From the NCBI GenBank assembly GCA_950295325.1, contig OX485808.1, positions 12,092,501-12,156,500 of the forward strand: 64,000 nucleotides of DNA. The letters are read 5' to 3'. The position numbers and the translations under genes were made by a program. Shown one piece after another: positions 59,744 through 64,000 of the stretch (positions are counted from its first letter, which is position 1; every line of letters starts with the position of its first letter). The notes beneath the pieces were generated by a model. That model saw only the letters and a list, made by a program, of their open reading frames with translations, searched no databases and was not told the DNA's origin. The stretch comes from Polytrichum commune. Taxonomy: Eukaryota > Streptophyta > Polytrichopsida > Polytrichales > Polytrichaceae.

Positions 59744-61085
59744 CATGACCTCAGATTACTTCTAGATAGTTGGGTCTATCGAATTCTGGCTTGCCAAGAC
59801 TTAACCCCTTCTCATCATGGGTAAAAGTGGGCAAGTGGTCGATGCGCAACCTTATAAATGTCAGAATTAGGTGTCATAAAATGCTGGAACGAAAGAATGT
59901 ATACACAACAAAATTAAACACCTCTAGTAAGCTTAATCCAATTACAATCTCACCAAACCACGTGTGTTTTTTTTTGTTTTGTTTTTTTTAAATGTCGGTC
60001 TTTTTTAACAGGCCTTGCCATACTACTCCCTCAAATATATGTGTCTGATTAAGATGACCACATAAGCCCCACATACTACCTTACAGTGATGTTGAAAATG
60101 CAGAATGTCCGTAGGACATTAAGGGTTTTAATATAAAATAAAACTAGGGCATGGGAATAAAGCCATGCCTTTTTAGCGGCAGGAATCAGGAGTCGTGGAG
60201 CTAGAGTTCTACCTGCAGAGGAGCTGGCCCTGTCTCCATCAGTCGACGGTGGGGCCTGGGGACGGCGGGCCCGCCGACTGTCCGACTCTTATGGGATTCC
60301 GACTGAAATCGGGAAAGCCAAGAAGCAATCAGGCTTCAGCTTCTTTGTTGCTGCGGGGGACCTGGAGAGAACTCGATAACTTATCTTAGACTCAATCAAC
60401 AAGGCCGTCTGATTGAGTACACTCCTCGTGCCGCCGGAGTAGGCAGTTGCAAAAGATTTGACGCTGTTGTAGGTCGCTCTGGACATTCTTCTTATTCTTG
60501 CGCGTCCATCAGTAGTTATATATATTATGCGCATTTTTTCTGGTTTCAAGGACAATTCTGTGAGGAGGTTTCGATTTCTGCTTTTTGACGTGTTCGTGTG
60601 CTCCCGTTACAGTGTAGTACGTCGCATATAACTGCGGATACTAAAATACGTTTTAAGTGAAAGAGTAAATTCTATGAATTTCCTCGCTCAATCCAAAAGA
60701 CTCTGCCGAAACTAGCTTCGTGCTTATCAACTTCTTGCCGTGGGAAGGGAGAAATTAAATCGACAGGCTCTCTCAGACCTCTCTTGCCGCCGGAGTCGGC
60801 AGTCGGAAAATATTGGCGCCGTTGTAGGTTGCTCTTAACATTCTTTCTATTCTTGCGCGGCCATTACTTATGTACTGCTCATTTTGAATCTGGTTTCTGA
60901 GGACGCTCGTGTGTGGAGGTTCCGGTCCCTGGTTTTATCGTCGTGTGCTTCAGATATAACTGCGGCAATTCCTGTTCCAAGGGAAAGAATGAAACTTCAC
61001 GTCCCTCACATAGACCTCAGATTACTTCCAGATAGTTGAGTCTATCTAATTCTGGCTTGCCAATATTTAGCCCCTTCTCACCTGC
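59744..61085. repeat. region bounded by a 75-80 bp direct repeat and containing a 356 bp tandem repeat
   Basis: GACCTCAGATTACTT, AGATAGTTG.GTCTATC and AATTCTGGCTTGCCAA occur at 59744-59823 and again at 61010-61085. Between them CCGCCGGAGT at 60431 and 60787 marks two tandem copies of about 200 aligned bases (GTTGTAGGT.GCTCT, TATTCTTGCGCG.CCAT, GTGTGCT, ATATAACTGCGG). A 14 bp palindrome CGGCGGGCCCGCCG lies near 60263 in a GC-rich patch. No coding region is recognised. Confidence 0.65.
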
Positions 61086-63207
61086 TAGCTCCTTGCTCCG
61101 CTTCTTGTGAACTTCTTTTTCGATTAAGAAAATCGATTCTCTCAGGCAGGTCAAACTAAATGAGTAAGTGTATTATTAGTCCAAGGAGATCAGCGCCGCG
61201 CCTAATCTCCTTCCCACAGGCTGTCCCCGTCCCCGTTCCGTCCTTCAGCTTCGTTGTCTCCACGAGGGTAGCCTGAGCTCCAGTGTTTGGAAGAGAAGTC
61301 GCTGCAAAACTTGGTTAGTACGCAGATTATGCATTGTCGTGCACAGATGACGAAGAAGTGTGTTGTTGATGTGCGGAGTTAGGTAGGGTTGGGAAGTGTA
61401 CGTGATGCCCGTTGGCGCCATGGAGATCTTGAAGGAATCTGGTGATGGCTGTTAGCTCCAGTACGAATCGATCGGCACAGAGGTACGTATTTGATGCCTT
61501 CACTTTGGAACAGATCTTTGGCGGCAAGCTAGATGTAAGATTTCTCTTGTTAATCGGTGTCTGCACCTCCTTGTTAGATCTCGTCGTGGGACATTGGGGG
61601 TTTAGGAGACCTTGGGAGAAGAACCTAACATTTCACAGGGTGGTTAACGTCCCCTCCGTTTCTTAGCAAGAGTCCAGCTCTTTTGGCATGTAGTTTTTTC
61701 CAAGTATTTTTCCTATGTTTTATACTTCAAATGTGAGCATTTTCCACTTCAAACAGGGCGGACAATCAGAGTGACGTGAAAACTAGATACTGCTAGTAAA
61801 GATAGCCCATTATTTGAGTTTTGAGATGTATTTCTTTGGCAAAAGAAATGTTAACTTGAAACTTGTCAAAAGCGGTGGACTCTTATTATAAAATGGAGGG
61901 AGAAGTCGTTTCTAGTGTGGCTCAAGGGGTAATGGTGGTGTGAGAGTGTGGACCTTGGGACCCCAAATCCCTTATCTACCGAGTTGCACTACTAGAAAAA
62001 AGACCCAATAGCATCACCTAGGACATTGTTGTGAACATTGGGAAGGCACTTTGAGGAGGGTTTGCAAACGTTGCATTAGCTAGGCCAAAGACATTGTTAT
62101 TGTACAACGTTTTGGTGCAAGCTTTTGCAACGTTTATTATATGAGCAAGAACAGGTTATACATGTGTTTCCAATATGTTCTTGTGGTAAAGTATTGTGGG
62201 AACCCACTCGGAGAATCCACTATGCAAATTTACTATGGGTAATTTACTGTGGCAATGTATTGTAGGTAATCTATAGTATATGGTATATTGTACAATATAT
62301 GGTGTAGCAATGGCCGGCTTCACAATAAGTATCCTCAACCTCACTCACCCTTTACAAACCTTATGGGATAAATAGCTTGGCTTGTGAACATCGTGAAACG
62401 TCATTGGGAACACAAAATGTTGCTCTCACCTCCAAAATGTTGCCCAAAGACAAACGTGCTCTAAAACATTGTTTATTTTCTCAAATATTGTTAAGTTATA
62501 CAAATGTTGCTTACAATCGTTGCAAAGCCCCCCACATTTTGGTAGTGTTGTTTTCCAATTTAGCCTTGCACAGAGATTGTGTTGTACCGGACAAATACAA
62601 TGAGCATGGAAGGCTATAGTTGACGTGGGATTGTGTGGAAGGATGCAACTTATGCAAAACTTGGTGCTCAAGCCTAGATATCCTTTTGCGAAGGTTGTAG
62701 TGCGTGTTATTTTCGGCGATTTGAGTAGTTTGCGTCGTAGATTCCCTCCCTAGGAATGCTTTGGAGGTTGTTGAGGAGTGTGGGAATGGAAGCGTTTGGC
62801 TTGCTAGCGCTACTGTGGAGATTTTGAAAGAATTTGTCTCTTATTATATTTTATCAGGAGTGTGTTGAATCACTGGGAGTAGAGGTATTTGATTCTATTT
62901 CGTAGGAATCTTGTTGTTGCATATGGATATTAAAGATTTTTGAATATTCAAATAATGGCAACAAATTAATCTATCGGTAGTGTTTTTGCAAGTGACCAAC
63001 ATTAGCTTGTTAAACTTTCCAAGCGGATACTAGCAAATGTTTAGGGATTTGTTAATCCTATTGTATTCACATACTCTGCATGAAAATTTCATGCCACTTT
63101 CATTAAACTTGAGGTGATACAAAGAGAGAACACTACCCTAATTTGTTATTGGTCTAATTCCAAGTTGAGTATCTAAGATAATGTAATTGGCAGTGTCACA
63201 GGTTGTA
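61086..63207. other. 5' flank of the NLR gene
   Basis: A short ATG frame at 61447 reads MAVSSSTNRSAQR and meets a GTACGT donor at about 61484, so a non-conserved upstream exon is possible. A CACTA-like element occupies 61987-62547. TGTCACAG just before the NLR ATG (63193-63200) could be the acceptor of a 5' UTR intron. Confidence 0.4.
61987..62547. mobile_element. 561 bp non-autonomous CACTA-like element
   Basis: The left end is CACTACTAGAAAAAAG, the typical terminus of plant CACTA (En/Spm) elements. The right end TTTTGGTAGTG is its imperfect inverse (reverse complement CACTACCAAAA). The 3 bp TTG flanks both ends (61984-61986 and 62548-62550), matching the CACTA target duplication length. 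Short subterminal words GCAACGTT, AACGTTGC and AAATGTTGC recur inside. There is no transposase frame. Confidence 0.6.
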
Positions 63208-64000
63208 ATGGCGGATCCAATATCTCCTGCAATAATAGGATATTTGGTGACTGAATTGTTCACGGTGGTATTTGATGCTACTGGTTGTGCAATCCAGTGT
63301 AAGGAAGAATGCAAGACTCTCCAGGCCAGTTTGAAGATAATTGAACCACTAATTACGCATGCGTGTGAACACGAAAAGAATGGGAACACTACGTGTACTT
63401 CATGGTTGACAGAATTCAAGTCCCTTTTGGAAGATGCAAAGGCAATAACAAATCAATGTCTAACAGAATCTAAAGGTGAGAAGTTGAAGAGGACATTGCA
63501 ATTTTGGCATTGGAAGAAGTTGCCAAATCGTGTGAAGATTATTGATCAACGAATTAAAGAGCAAATTGCAAATACAAATTTGGTCACGCTTGGGATTCTT
63601 CTGGATAGGAATAGTCCCACAGCAAGAGAGCCGTTAGATTTTGAACCGCAACAACTTCCATCAAATGTCGTGGGGCATGAGGAACACTTCAACAAACTCA
63701 AAGCATCTATACTTCAGAGTCGTGCAAAATCTGCGCGTAGCTACCTTGGTGTGCATGGAAGAGGAGGAGCGGGAAAAACTGTGCTTGCAAAGAGGTTGCA
63801 CAATGATGAAGAGATCAAAGCAGCTTATGGAGAGCATTCTATTGTGTGGGTAACTGTTGGATGTGATGCAAGAATATCTCAACTCTATGAGAGAATGGCA
63901 TCTCTTTTGAATGATGATGTATACAAGGATAAGTATGCCACTCAATGCTTGGAAGATCAACGTACTCACTTGTGGAATGTACTTGCCAAGAAAGAGGTTT
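63208..64000 (+). CDS. RPW8-type NB-ARC immune receptor (NLR), N-terminal part
   Basis: NLRs detect pathogen effectors or relay their detection. The ATG at 63208 opens a frame that reaches the window edge uninterrupted, giving 264 residues. Residues about 1-140 resemble the RPW8 four-helix domain of ADR1/NRG1-like proteins: a hydrophobic start (ISPAIIGYLVTELFTVVFDA), then an amphipathic helix (CKTLQASLKIIEPLI). The NB-ARC domain begins near VVGHEEHFNKL (about 153) and has the P-loop GRGGAGKT at 184-191, then VLAKRLHND and a HSIVWVTVG strand. RNBS, GLPL, MHD and LRR regions lie beyond the edge. Both the RPW8 fold and the subclass (helper or sensor) are inferred from this limited part. The start is supported by conservation of the N-terminal pattern and by a possible 5' UTR acceptor seven bases upstream. 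Confidence 0.88.
   Translation, partial: MADPISPAIIGYLVTELFTVVFDATGCAIQCKEECKTLQASLKIIEPLITHACEHEKNGNTTCTSWLTEFKSLLEDAKAITNQCLTESKGEKLKRTLQFWHWKKLPNRVKIIDQRIKEQIANTNLVTLGILLDRNSPTAREPLDFEPQQLPSNVVGHEEHFNKLKASILQSRAKSARSYLGVHGRGGAGKTVLAKRLHNDEEIKAAYGEHSIVWVTVGCDARISQLYERMASLLNDDVYKDKYATQCLEDQRTHLWNVLAKKEV

Noticed and set aside
61442-61666. Plus-strand frame upstream of the NLR as a separate protein
   Set aside because: At best a non-conserved upstream exon; no family match and no link in frame to the NLR could be shown.

Overview
This window is nuclear DNA from a land plant. All clear genes are plant families with GT-AG introns: a CHX-type cation/H+ exchanger, a GH28 polygalacturonase, a plastid-type TPR protein, a subtilase, a copine of the BONZAI type and an RPW8-type NB-ARC immune receptor. 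The non-coding DNA is AT-rich and full of diverged tandem repeats, fold-back elements and small non-autonomous DNA transposons. No LTR retrotransposon was recognised. About seven genes in 64 kb, and an immune receptor with an RPW8-like N-terminus, would suit a non-seed plant such as a bryophyte. That placement is inference; the sequence alone does not settle it.

Layout. 1-1869 (minus): the first three exons of a CHX exchanger, running off the left edge. 1870-21862: about 20 kb without a convincing gene, holding a 5S rRNA-like relic, a 316-340 bp tandem repeat, at least five inverted-repeat elements and several dispersed repeats. 21863-25018 (minus): a three-exon polygalacturonase whose intron 1 and 5' flank are built from tandem copies of its own exon-junction and start-codon regions. 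27870-35158 (plus): a ten-exon TPR gene of 640 codons. 36684-40527 (plus): a two-exon, GC-rich subtilase. 40528-56806: mostly repeats, including a roughly 385 bp x5 array, two small elements with 10 bp target duplications, a 201 bp x3 array and one possible small acidic-protein gene at 48436-48753 (minus). 56807-58570 (plus): a copine open across C2-C2-VWA without an intron. 58571-63207: repeats and a CACTA-like element. 63208 to the right edge (plus): the N-terminal part of an RPW8-type NLR.

The genes do not form a pathway or operon. Copines of the BON class and NLRs are linked in Arabidopsis immunity, so their closeness here is worth noting but is not evidence of joint function. The most unusual feature is the density of local duplication and fold-back structures, especially the polygalacturonase locus where coding sequence and splice junctions lie inside tandem repeats. 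I did not find a convincing novel biochemical system.
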